From contig SVMX01000005.1 in the NCBI GenBank assembly GCA_015067175.1, positions 62,001 through 126,000 on the forward strand: DNA of 64,000 nucleotides. Direction: 5' to 3'. Below the pieces are notes generated by a model. That model was not told the DNA's origin. It was given only the letters and a program-made list of their open reading frames with translations, and ran no database searches. Origin of the DNA: Oscillospiraceae bacterium (GTDB taxonomy: Bacteria; Bacillota; Clostridia; Oscillospirales; Ruminococcaceae). This document shows positions 26,324 to 34,120 of this stretch, piece by piece. Within the stretch, counting starts at the first letter, position 1; each line of letters begins with the position of its first letter. Both the position numbers and the translations under genes were made by a program.

Positions 26324-27637
26324 TTAGCTTAATGTAAGTGCGGAGATGTAGTACAGACCTATCTCCTCAGACTGCTGAGGAACGATCTTTACAGTGTGCT
26401 CACCGCGCTCCATGAACGCAGCGACCTCCTGAAACTCCACATAGTTGCCCCAACCGTTCGGGAAATCACAGTTTATGGTCATTTTCAATTCACCATCAAC
26501 ATAAACGTCAAGCATACCGCCGTAGTTTACCATCTTTCCGTAAAGTATACCGATATTCTGCGCTTCAACTGTAAATTCAAGACCGCCGCTTATCTCTGTG
26601 CCGCCCTTAATCTTTGCCATCCAGGAATCGCCGAAATTACCGAAATTGGCTGTATTTTCCTTAAACATACCTATAGAAGAGCAGCGCTCATCGCCAACGC
26701 AGACAAGCTCAGCATTCTGATATTTGATGCCGCTGTCGCCTGTTGCTGCAAGCTCGGGTTCAGCGATGTCGATGCTGTCTATATTATCTATTACTGTCTG
26801 GAGATAGTTTGTTATCATCTGTGTAAGCACAGCGTGTCCCTGTACATTGGGGTGAATATTATCGTCAGAGATATCGGTCCATGCTATGTAGCCCTTGTTG
26901 ATAACGTCAAGGATAGCGTTTCTGTAGGATATCATGGGGATATCATATTTTACCGCTATTTCGTTGTGTTCGGTCTGAACGCTGGTGCCGTTCTCCTGCG
27001 TCATTGCAAGACAGATTATAGCAGGCGCAGACTCATGACTCCACAGCTTTCTGATAAGGCCCTCATAAGCAGACTTATTGATCTTCATACGGTCACTTGT
27101 GTCGTTTACGGAAAAATCCACAAAAACAAGATCGGGATCATGCTGAAGAACATCGCGGTCGGCGCGGTGAATACCGATATATGAGCCTGTAGCGCCTATG
27201 CCTGCATTAACGTGATTTATCTTTGCATCGGGATACTTCTCCTGAAGCCATTTTGTTGTCAGATCAGCATAGCAAAGTCCGCCGCCTGCGGAGCTTCCCT
27301 GCGTGATAGAGCCGCCGAGGTATGCTACTGTTACCTCCTGTCCAAGAATCAGCTGCTGAAAAAACTTCGCAAGACGTGCTTGATTGCCTTGATTTAGAAC
27401 CGAGTTTATGATCATCATCGGTGTAAGCTCACCGCCAAGCTCATACACGACCTCGGGTATTTCCTCAACAGCGGAAGAAGTTGATGCATCGGAAGACGTC
27501 GATGTCGAGCTATCAGCTTCGCTTGTTGATGTATCACTCGTCGATTCACCGCTGACAGAGCTGTTGTCGCCGCTGTTGCAGGCGGTCATTGAAACCAGCA
27601 TTGCAGCAGCAGTAAGAATGGATAAAAACTTTTTCAT
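26324..27637 (-). CDS. SGNH/GDSL-family esterase lipoprotein
   Basis: 437 aa. Lipoprotein signal peptide with lipobox ending SMTAC (Cys20), then a Ser/Thr/Asp-rich linker (about 23-58). The SGNH domain spans about 75-290: AYLGGSITQGS carries the nucleophile serine, DFSVNDTSD the block with asparagine, and DNIHPNVQGH the catalytic Asp-His pair. The C-terminal 140 residues look like a beta-sandwich sugar-binding or lid domain. Such exported enzymes usually remove acetyl groups from hemicelluloses. It is the last gene of the long minus-strand run and follows a GH26-like lipoprotein by 52 bp, which supports a role on mannan or a similar glycan. Confidence 0.85.
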   Translation of the reverse strand: MKKFLSILTAAAMLVSMTACNSGDNSSVSGESTSDTSTSEADSSTSTSSDASTSSAVEEIPEVVYELGGELTPMMIINSVLNQGNQARLAKFFQQLILGQEVTVAYLGGSITQGSSAGGGLCYADLTTKWLQEKYPDAKINHVNAGIGATGSYIGIHRADRDVLQHDPDLVFVDFSVNDTSDRMKINKSAYEGLIRKLWSHESAPAIICLAMTQENGTSVQTEHNEIAVKYDIPMISYRNAILDVINKGYIAWTDISDDNIHPNVQGHAVLTQMITNYLQTVIDNIDSIDIAEPELAATGDSGIKYQNAELVCVGDERCSSIGMFKENTANFGNFGDSWMAKIKGGTEISGGLEFTVEAQNIGILYGKMVNYGGMLDVYVDGELKMTINCDFPNGWGNYVEFQEVAAFMERGEHTVKIVPQQSEEIGLYYISALTLS

Positions 27638-27689
27638 GCTAAAAACTCCTTAATTAAATTCCCCGCGTGTCTGCGGTCAGTGTTGATTT

Positions 27690-29324
27690 TTATTGCTCCT
27701 CAGCAGTGTCGCTTTCTGTAATATCAAGCGCATAGGAGGAGAAGTCGGGAAGCTCGTCCCGTGTTATGCAAAGTTGTGAATTGTAAGTTTCGGAAAGACG
27801 GTCGGCGTGGGTATAATTGCCCGAATATCTCCCGTCAGCGCCAATCGTGTATTCGCCGCTCGCCGGAGCGACCCACATCCACATTGCATTGTCGCGGTTC
27901 ATATAGTTGATATCTGTCAGCACATCGCAGCTTGTTATAGCCACAGGCTTAACAGAGGTGGAAGATGTATGCGCAAGCACCTCAAACCTTGACGCATACG
28001 GCGCCGATGTGCCGAGATACATTCCCTGCCCGATGATATCACAGTAAGCGTCACCCGGATAATATTCCACATTGCTGCCGTTCCATACCCAGATAAGGTT
28101 ATTCAGACCGTGATATTCGTTCATGCGTGCGAACATCAGTCTCCACAGCCATTTATAGCTTTCTGCGCTGCCGCCCCACCAATAAAGATCGGTGTCGCCA
28201 TCGGGCAGCGGCTGCCATATCACTGTCATATACTCGGTCTTGAAGCTTTTAAGCACCTCGGCGATATTGTCAATGTCCTTTATCAGCAGATAGCAGTCGC
28301 GGGGTATCATATCGCTATCGGCTAAACCCTCTATCTCCTCAATGCTTGCCAAAGCAATATCACGTTCGGTATAAGCGCCGTCAAGACTGAACTCGGTACC
28401 GTTTTTGTAGAAGTGAGTTTCCTCGTCAGTCGGAGCATACCAATGCCAGCCCAGCGAAACCATGCCGCCGTTTCTGCCCCAGTCAAGCGCAAGGCCTATC
28501 TCCTTTTCGGCTTTTTCGGCGTTTTTCTCTCCCGCATAAAGCGAGGAATACATCAGATCGCCGCAGCGCATTGCAGGATAACGCTCGGTCACCGCATAGA
28601 CCGCGTCTATCTCGTTGTTTGTGCCTGGGGTGATATTCTGCGCGGTCATAACTCTTGCGCCGTACATATTCGACAGATATTTCATCGTGCCGATAGTGTG
28701 GATACCTGTGTTTTTTCCGACGACGGAATCCTCGGTCTTATAGCAGGATGAGGCAGCAGCTTCGCCGTCCTCGACCAGTATATAGTCAATAGAAACATAG
28801 CCGTCAAGCAGCGCGAATGTAAGAAATGTTGAGCCTTCGGTGAGATATATGCTGTCTATGGCATACTGCGAAAACTGAAACTCCTCATTTGGCGGGATAT
28901 AGTATGTGCCTATGTCGCCCTGTTCATCTGAAAGACGTATTGCGGCACCTGTGTATGAGGTCGCGGCAATGACTATTTTATAGTGCTGTGCCGATGGAAC
29001 ATCAGCGATATGCAAAAGCGTCTGGTCGCCCTCAAGCATAACATAGCCTTCGCCGTCAAACTCTCCGTCTGAACGCATCTCGCCTGCAAAAACTCCGCCC
29101 TCGGCGTTAAGCTTTAAAGATACCTCCTGCTTGTCTATCCTGTATTCCTTAGGCGGTAGATCTGTCACAGGGGGTATTGGCGTGACCGCTTCGCTTGTGT
29201 CCTCAGGCTCTGTCGTTTCGATTGTATCGGGTACGGAGCTTTGCGTAAGATCGGGAATTTTTGAACAGCCGCTTGCCGCTGTCACAACAAGCAGAAGTGC
29301 GATTATCTTAAAAAAGTGCTTCAT
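27690..29324 (-). CDS. GH26-like lipoprotein with altered catalytic residues
   Basis: About 544 aa from the ATG one base after the upstream stop (TGATATG); an in-frame TTG nine bases earlier is the alternative. Lipobox TAASGC marks a lipoprotein. Residues about 60-190 resemble a CBM35-like sugar-binding module, and about 200-520 a GH26 (beta-mannanase clan) barrel, seen in GMVSLGWHWYAP and VIWQPLPDGDTDLYWWGG. In active GH26 enzymes the second motif reads RPLHE with the acid/base glutamate; here it is QPLPD (Asp375). The nucleophile motif, normally P-x-A-x-x-E, reads PVAITS (Ser465). The protein may therefore bind rather than cut mannan. Confidence 0.75.
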   Translation of the reverse strand: MKHFFKIIALLLVVTAASGCSKIPDLTQSSVPDTIETTEPEDTSEAVTPIPPVTDLPPKEYRIDKQEVSLKLNAEGGVFAGEMRSDGEFDGEGYVMLEGDQTLLHIADVPSAQHYKIVIAATSYTGAAIRLSDEQGDIGTYYIPPNEEFQFSQYAIDSIYLTEGSTFLTFALLDGYVSIDYILVEDGEAAASSCYKTEDSVVGKNTGIHTIGTMKYLSNMYGARVMTAQNITPGTNNEIDAVYAVTERYPAMRCGDLMYSSLYAGEKNAEKAEKEIGLALDWGRNGGMVSLGWHWYAPTDEETHFYKNGTEFSLDGAYTERDIALASIEEIEGLADSDMIPRDCYLLIKDIDNIAEVLKSFKTEYMTVIWQPLPDGDTDLYWWGGSAESYKWLWRLMFARMNEYHGLNNLIWVWNGSNVEYYPGDAYCDIIGQGMYLGTSAPYASRFEVLAHTSSTSVKPVAITSCDVLTDINYMNRDNAMWMWVAPASGEYTIGADGRYSGNYTHADRLSETYNSQLCITRDELPDFSSYALDITESDTAEEQ

Positions 29325-29325
29325 A

Positions 29326-31416
29326 TCATTCAATGATTATTTCATCTCCATCATGGATAACTTCGCCCAAACGTGCCATCTTACCGTTTATTGTGGTAGT
29401 TGTTGCGCTTGCAAGCAAGGTAGTGGGATTTTCCAAGAACGCTGCCAGCAGATCAAGGAATATCGGCTCACGCTCTTTGTTCTGAATGGGGAACTTAGCA
29501 GGCTCTCCGTTAAAGATAACATGGATTATATCCGCCTCTGTATCAGCAGAAACGGCAACGTTCACGGGCTGCCCTTCGCTGTTTTGTTTCTGCATTGTGA
29601 TGATATCACCGTTATTCAGCGCTGTGTCGCTGCTTGCGCTCTCTCCGTTAAGCAGTGCGTGCTCGGGCGATATTTCTTTGCTGCGGCAAAGTTCGCCTAA
29701 TGTGCAACAGTCATATGATATGACTGTGCTGCCGTTTTGTATTTCGGTGTCAGCGGTGACTATGCTGCCGTCCACAAGTATGTATTTTCCTGCAGTGATC
29801 TTTTCACCACAAAACTCTATCTCCGCCGTATAAAGGCTGTCTGCATCGAGATAGTCCGACAGATAAGCCGCGGCGTCCTCGCCGTCCTGTGCGAGAATTA
29901 TGTTCACCTCATCGCCCTTTCGCACAACGGCATTTAGCGAAGCAAGCTTTCCGTTTACGGTTATCTCAGACGGAACCATGGGAGTTCCGCGCAGCAATAT
30001 GCGCTCGCCGTTCAGTGTAAACGACAGCGGCTTTCCTGACCTGCCCATCAGATTTTCTGGCTTCATTCCCGCAAGTGCGGTAAGTTCGAAAACGGTAAGG
30101 CGGTTAGTGTCGAGAGTGCGAAGCTTTCTGCCGTTGAACGTTATCGTAGTAAAATCATATTTAATGCCCTGCGAAGCTGTCACAGCTATGCCGAGCGGAG
30201 TTGCGTGTTCAGTTCCGATATTTATGCCTGTGGGCGCTGTTATGCCGCGCATAAATTCTTTTCTGCCCACAACGACAAGAGAGGGGTTTATATCAAGTCC
30301 CTTTGCTACAAGCTCGGCAAGTCCCTCAAGTTTGCTTCCGCCGCCTACAAGGAAAACAGCCTGCGGAGCTTTGCCGTTTGCTTTCATTATCTCACTGCAT
30401 ATTGTGGAAGCAAGACTTTCGGTAACAGACTTCAAATGTTCCGTTATCTGCTCGCGTGTTATTTTGTGGGTGCATAGCAGTATGTCGGTATATTCAAGCT
30501 CCGCTGAGTCGCTTGTCTTTATTCTTTCGGCGGTGTTGAAGTCTACCAGCAGCTTTTTCATAAGCTCCTCAGTCACTTCGTCACCTGCGATGGTAGCCAT
30601 GCCGTATGCTACAACGCTGCCATCTCGCGAAGCGGCAACGTCCGAAGTACCTGCGCCTATGTCGCAAAGCACGATGTTTATAAGTCTGAGCTCCTGAGGA
30701 ACAATGATATTCATTGCCGCAATAGGCTCCAACGTAAGTCCTGCAACCTCAAGCCCTGCGATATCTACCGCCGCACAAAGGCTCTCCACAACATAAGCGG
30801 GAAGAAACGCTGCGATTATCTCGGTCTGAAGCTGCTCGCCGCGGTGTCCCTCGGGTTTGTTTACCTTATATCCGTCAAGCGTAAGCCCGATAACGCTGTG
30901 ACCAACGCAGTAAAATGCGCTGTTTTCCTGCTGCTGAGAGAAACTCTCCTCTGCCTCTCGCACAGTCTCAAGCTCTGCGGCGGTGATGTCCTCAGCGCTT
31001 ATTGAGCGTTTATCCGAAACATCATATACAGATGTGCTGCGCATAGTCACAAGCGCACGTCCCGCGGCAGCTATGCAAACGCGCGACAGCCTTATCATAT
31101 TGCGCTTTTCAAGCTCCGCTCTGACTGTTTTTATGACAGCCGCAACAGCGTCTATATCCTCTATCTGACCATCTGTCATTGAGCGCTTTTCGTGCACGGC
31201 TGTTTCCATATCGAGTATATTATAGCCGTTGCCAGTCTTTTTCGCAAGAATACCGACTACGGTGCGCGTTCCTATATCAAGCGCAAACACCACATCGCCT
31301 TGCTGCTTTTTGGTGCGGCGAACAGGCTTTTTTGCCGCAGCTTTTTTCTCTGCGGTCTTTTTTTCTGTAGTTTTTTTAGAAGCTGCTTTTGTCTTTTTTT
31401 CGTCCTTTGCGTCCAT
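29326..31416 (-). CDS. FtsA/PilM-like actin-fold ATPase with long beta-grasp-like C-terminal region
   Basis: 696 aa. A lysine/alanine-rich head (about 1-38) is followed by an actin-like ATPase domain of the FtsA/PilM group (about 40-390): FALDIGTRTVVGIL phosphate loop 1, CDIGAGTSDVA phosphate loop 2, VFLVGGGSKLEGLAELVA adenosine motif. Classical FtsA is about 410-450 aa and ends in a membrane helix; here about 300 extra residues follow. Three stretches there share a V/INGK-A-L...DGDE+I pattern (about 485-508, 585-606 and 674-696) that recalls beta-grasp (ThiS/MoaD-like) ends. It overlaps no division cluster. Its stop sits one base from the start of the GH26-like lipoprotein. Role unknown; the true cell-division FtsA is not excluded but unlikely. 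Confidence 0.78.
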   Translation of the reverse strand: MDAKDEKKTKAASKKTTEKKTAEKKAAAKKPVRRTKKQQGDVVFALDIGTRTVVGILAKKTGNGYNILDMETAVHEKRSMTDGQIEDIDAVAAVIKTVRAELEKRNMIRLSRVCIAAAGRALVTMRSTSVYDVSDKRSISAEDITAAELETVREAEESFSQQQENSAFYCVGHSVIGLTLDGYKVNKPEGHRGEQLQTEIIAAFLPAYVVESLCAAVDIAGLEVAGLTLEPIAAMNIIVPQELRLINIVLCDIGAGTSDVAASRDGSVVAYGMATIAGDEVTEELMKKLLVDFNTAERIKTSDSAELEYTDILLCTHKITREQITEHLKSVTESLASTICSEIMKANGKAPQAVFLVGGGSKLEGLAELVAKGLDINPSLVVVGRKEFMRGITAPTGINIGTEHATPLGIAVTASQGIKYDFTTITFNGRKLRTLDTNRLTVFELTALAGMKPENLMGRSGKPLSFTLNGERILLRGTPMVPSEITVNGKLASLNAVVRKGDEVNIILAQDGEDAAAYLSDYLDADSLYTAEIEFCGEKITAGKYILVDGSIVTADTEIQNGSTVISYDCCTLGELCRSKEISPEHALLNGESASSDTALNNGDIITMQKQNSEGQPVNVAVSADTEADIIHVIFNGEPAKFPIQNKEREPIFLDLLAAFLENPTTLLASATTTTINGKMARLGEVIHDGDEIIIE

Positions 31417-31431
31417 TCTCCGCTTCCTTTC

Positions 31432-32100
31432 TTATTGCTTTATTTTAAGAGCCTTTCTAAGCTCTTTTTCGTCCTCGCCGAGAGCTACCGCAAGCAGTAT
31501 ATCTCCGCTGTGCAGCGTAGTTTTACCGCGCGGGATTATAGTGTGTCCGTTTCGGTCTATACATACGATATTGCAGTTTTGCGGCAGCGGGATATCCATA
31601 AGCGCCTCGCCGTCCAGCTTGTAATCCTCGGGAAGCGTTATCTCAAGCAAAGACGCTCCGCCGCTGAGCGGTATAAGCTTTTTTATCGCGCTGATATCCA
31701 CCTCATGCTCAAGAAGCTGAATGATGTTGTCTGTGGCAGATATCACGATATCCACGCCAAGCATCTTAAGTGTTTCGGCATTTCTGGGATTGTTTACTTT
31801 TGCGATTGTCTTTTTCACTCCGAACAGCCTTTTGGCTATCTGACAGCACACGAGATTGTTTTCGTCCTGTCCCATAACAGCAACTATCGCGTCGGTCTCA
31901 TGTATGCGGCAGGTGCGAAGCACATCGTCATCGGTGCCGTCGCCGCACACTACCTCCACATCCGAGTAGTTAAGCTCATTTGCACAAAAGCGGCACTGCT
32001 CCTTGTCAAGCTCTACAAGAACAACGGAGCTTCCGTGCTCAAGCAGGGTTTTCGCAAGATAAAAGCCTATCTTTCCGCCGCCTACTATTATCGTCCTCAT
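31432..32100 (-). CDS. TrkA-type potassium uptake regulator, second copy
   Basis: 222 aa. N-terminal Rossmann NAD-binding RCK_N domain with IIVGGGKIGFYLAKTLLEHG and the acidic ribose-binding end of strand two (VVLVELD), then a C-terminal RCK_C domain (about 140-220). Such proteins sit on Trk/Ktr potassium channels and gate them with nucleotides. It lies ten bases after a paralog of the same fold. No membrane TrkH/KtrB gene is adjacent. Confidence 0.88.
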   Translation of the reverse strand: MRTIIVGGGKIGFYLAKTLLEHGSSVVLVELDKEQCRFCANELNYSDVEVVCGDGTDDDVLRTCRIHETDAIVAVMGQDENNLVCCQIAKRLFGVKKTIAKVNNPRNAETLKMLGVDIVISATDNIIQLLEHEVDISAIKKLIPLSGGASLLEITLPEDYKLDGEALMDIPLPQNCNIVCIDRNGHTIIPRGKTTLHSGDILLAVALGEDEKELRKALKIKQ

Positions 32101-32109
32101 TAAATTTAC

Positions 32110-32730
32110 CTACGCTTTCTTGGCAAATACCAGCTTATCGCCCTCTGCAAAGACTATGTTGCTGTTTTGACTGCTGAATATCATCTCGCTTCCGCACATC
32201 ACCGCAAAAAGCATCTCTCCAAGCTCATATTCTATATCATGAGCGGTTTTTCCCACAAGCTCCTTTGGAACTTCCATCGTGGTGAAATTTACACTGTGGT
32301 TTTCGAAGCTAAGTCTTGATGTAGTCTGCCCCTGATCCTCCATAGCGGCGCACGCGGAGCTTACGACAAGGCTCGTCGGACAAACGATATGTATTCCCAT
32401 CTGCTCGCATATTCTGCCCTTGCTGATGTCGCGTATCCTTGCAAACACCTTTTCCACTCCGAATATCTGCGCAGCTATCTGTGCTGCCATAACGTTCATA
32501 TTATCGTTGCCTGTTACTGCGCACAGCGCATCGCAGGACTCAATGCCTGCGCGTTTAAGCACATCGCGGTCTATCGGAATACCGACAGTCGTAAATCCGC
32601 TGAAATCATCAGGCAGCATATCAAAGCTGTTTTCGTCCTTGTCTATTACCGAGATATCATGGCCGTGCTTGTCAAGAGTGGCGGCAAGCTCTGAGCCTAC
32701 CCTACCGCAGCCGATTATAAGTATGTTCAT
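32110..32730 (-). CDS. TrkA-type potassium uptake regulator, first copy
   Basis: 206 aa. RCK_N Rossmann domain opening MNILIIGCGRVGSELAATLDKHG with the acidic DKDE after strand two, followed by an RCK_C-like tail. It is about the same length as its downstream neighbour, and the pair probably forms a hetero-oligomeric ring or serves two channels. The channel subunit must be encoded elsewhere. A GGAG ribosome site is present. Confidence 0.88.
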   Translation of the reverse strand: MNILIIGCGRVGSELAATLDKHGHDISVIDKDENSFDMLPDDFSGFTTVGIPIDRDVLKRAGIESCDALCAVTGNDNMNVMAAQIAAQIFGVEKVFARIRDISKGRICEQMGIHIVCPTSLVVSSACAAMEDQGQTTSRLSFENHSVNFTTMEVPKELVGKTAHDIEYELGEMLFAVMCGSEMIFSSQNSNIVFAEGDKLVFAKKA

Positions 32731-32739
32731 AAGAAGCTC

Positions 32740-34101
32740 CTATTTTCCTACACAGAAACGTTTAAATACCTCGGCGATAACTTCCTCGCTCGCTTTTCTT
32801 CCCGAAAGCTCATACACCGCGTCAAGTGCCTGCTCAAGCATAACTCCGACTGCATCGGGAGTAAGCCCAAGCTCTACTGCATTTATAGCCTCGTTCACTG
32901 CTTCTGCGGCGCGAATGATACAGCCGCGCTGACGCTCGTTCGCAAGAACTCCCGCCTGCATATCAAGCTTATCAAGCGACAGCCGCGATTTTATCTCATC
33001 GGCGAGAATATCGGCAGCCTTGTCGGATTTTGCGGAGATAAACACCGCTCTGCCGAGCTTTTCCTCTAGCCTTACCGTATCGAGAGTGAGCTGAAGGTCG
33101 CATTTGTTTACTACAGGTATCACGAGCTTTCCCGAAAGCTGCTCGATAAGCGTAAGGTCGTCTGTTTCGAGTGGTCTTGAACTGTCAAACACAGCAAGCA
33201 CGAGGTCGGCGTTGCCAAGCTTTTTCAGCATTATCTCAACGCCTATCTTTTCTATCGCGTCATCTGTTTCGCGTATTCCCGCGCAGTCTGCGACTTTAAG
33301 CACCACATCGCCGAGCGAGATGGTTTCCTCAACGATATCGCGTGTAGTTCCTGCTATGTCCGAAACAATGCTGCGCTCCTCACCCGAAAGCAGGTTCATC
33401 AGCGTGGATTTTCCCACATTCGGCTTGCCGACTATCGCGCATGAGATACCCTCACGCACCAGCCTGCCCTTATCGTAAGCAGACAGCAGCGCGGAAAACT
33501 CCGCTTGCACAGCGGAAAGCTTTGCTTTCAGCCATTCTTCGGTGACAACGGGAGTGTCGTCATCGGGGTAGTCTATCCATGCGGATATCTGCGTCGAGAT
33601 CTCCATTATTATATCAGAGATATCCTCTGCGCGGCGATACAACGCGCCCTCGCGCTGAGAGTTAGAGCAGCTTAAAAGCTGACCGCTCTGCGCGTTTATT
33701 ATATCGGTGACTGCCTCTGCCTGCGTAAGCGACAGCTTGCCGTTAAGCAGCGCGCGCTTTGTAAATTCACCTGCTGCGGCAGGCTCTGCGCCTGCTTTTA
33801 TACAAGCGGCAAGCACTCTGCGGGTAACGTATATTCCGCCATGGCAGGATATCTCGGCAACGTCCTCGCCCGTGTAGCTGTGCGGCGCACGGAACATAAG
33901 CAGAACGCCATCATCAAGGCGCTCCTCGCCGTCATATATCTTGCCGTAGGCGGCGCGGTAGCCCGAAAGCTCCTCCACAGATTTTCCCGACACAGGCTTG
34001 AAAACCTTTGCGGCAATATCTGCGGCACGCTCGCCCGATATTCTTATAACTGAGATTCCGCCCGCTGCGGGGGGAGTTGCGATAGCGCAGACAGTTGACA
34101 T
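32740..34101 (-). CDS. mnmE: tRNA uridine-5-carboxymethylaminomethyl GTPase MnmE
   Basis: 453 aa. With MnmG it modifies the wobble uridine of several tRNAs. The N-terminal folate-binding domain opens CAIATPPAAGGISVIRISG; the G domain has GKPNVGKST, DIAGTTRD, a DCAGI element and NKCD; the protein ends in FCVGK, the essential C-terminal cysteine motif. All elements are intact. In many Firmicutes mnmE lies beside khpB-yidC; here those genes are about 5 kb away, separated by other genes. Confidence 0.96.
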   Translation of the reverse strand: MSTVCAIATPPAAGGISVIRISGERAADIAAKVFKPVSGKSVEELSGYRAAYGKIYDGEERLDDGVLLMFRAPHSYTGEDVAEISCHGGIYVTRRVLAACIKAGAEPAAAGEFTKRALLNGKLSLTQAEAVTDIINAQSGQLLSCSNSQREGALYRRAEDISDIIMEISTQISAWIDYPDDDTPVVTEEWLKAKLSAVQAEFSALLSAYDKGRLVREGISCAIVGKPNVGKSTLMNLLSGEERSIVSDIAGTTRDIVEETISLGDVVLKVADCAGIRETDDAIEKIGVEIMLKKLGNADLVLAVFDSSRPLETDDLTLIEQLSGKLVIPVVNKCDLQLTLDTVRLEEKLGRAVFISAKSDKAADILADEIKSRLSLDKLDMQAGVLANERQRGCIIRAAEAVNEAINAVELGLTPDAVGVMLEQALDAVYELSGRKASEEVIAEVFKRFCVGK

Positions 34102-34120
34102 CGTTTATCCTCTTAAAAAA

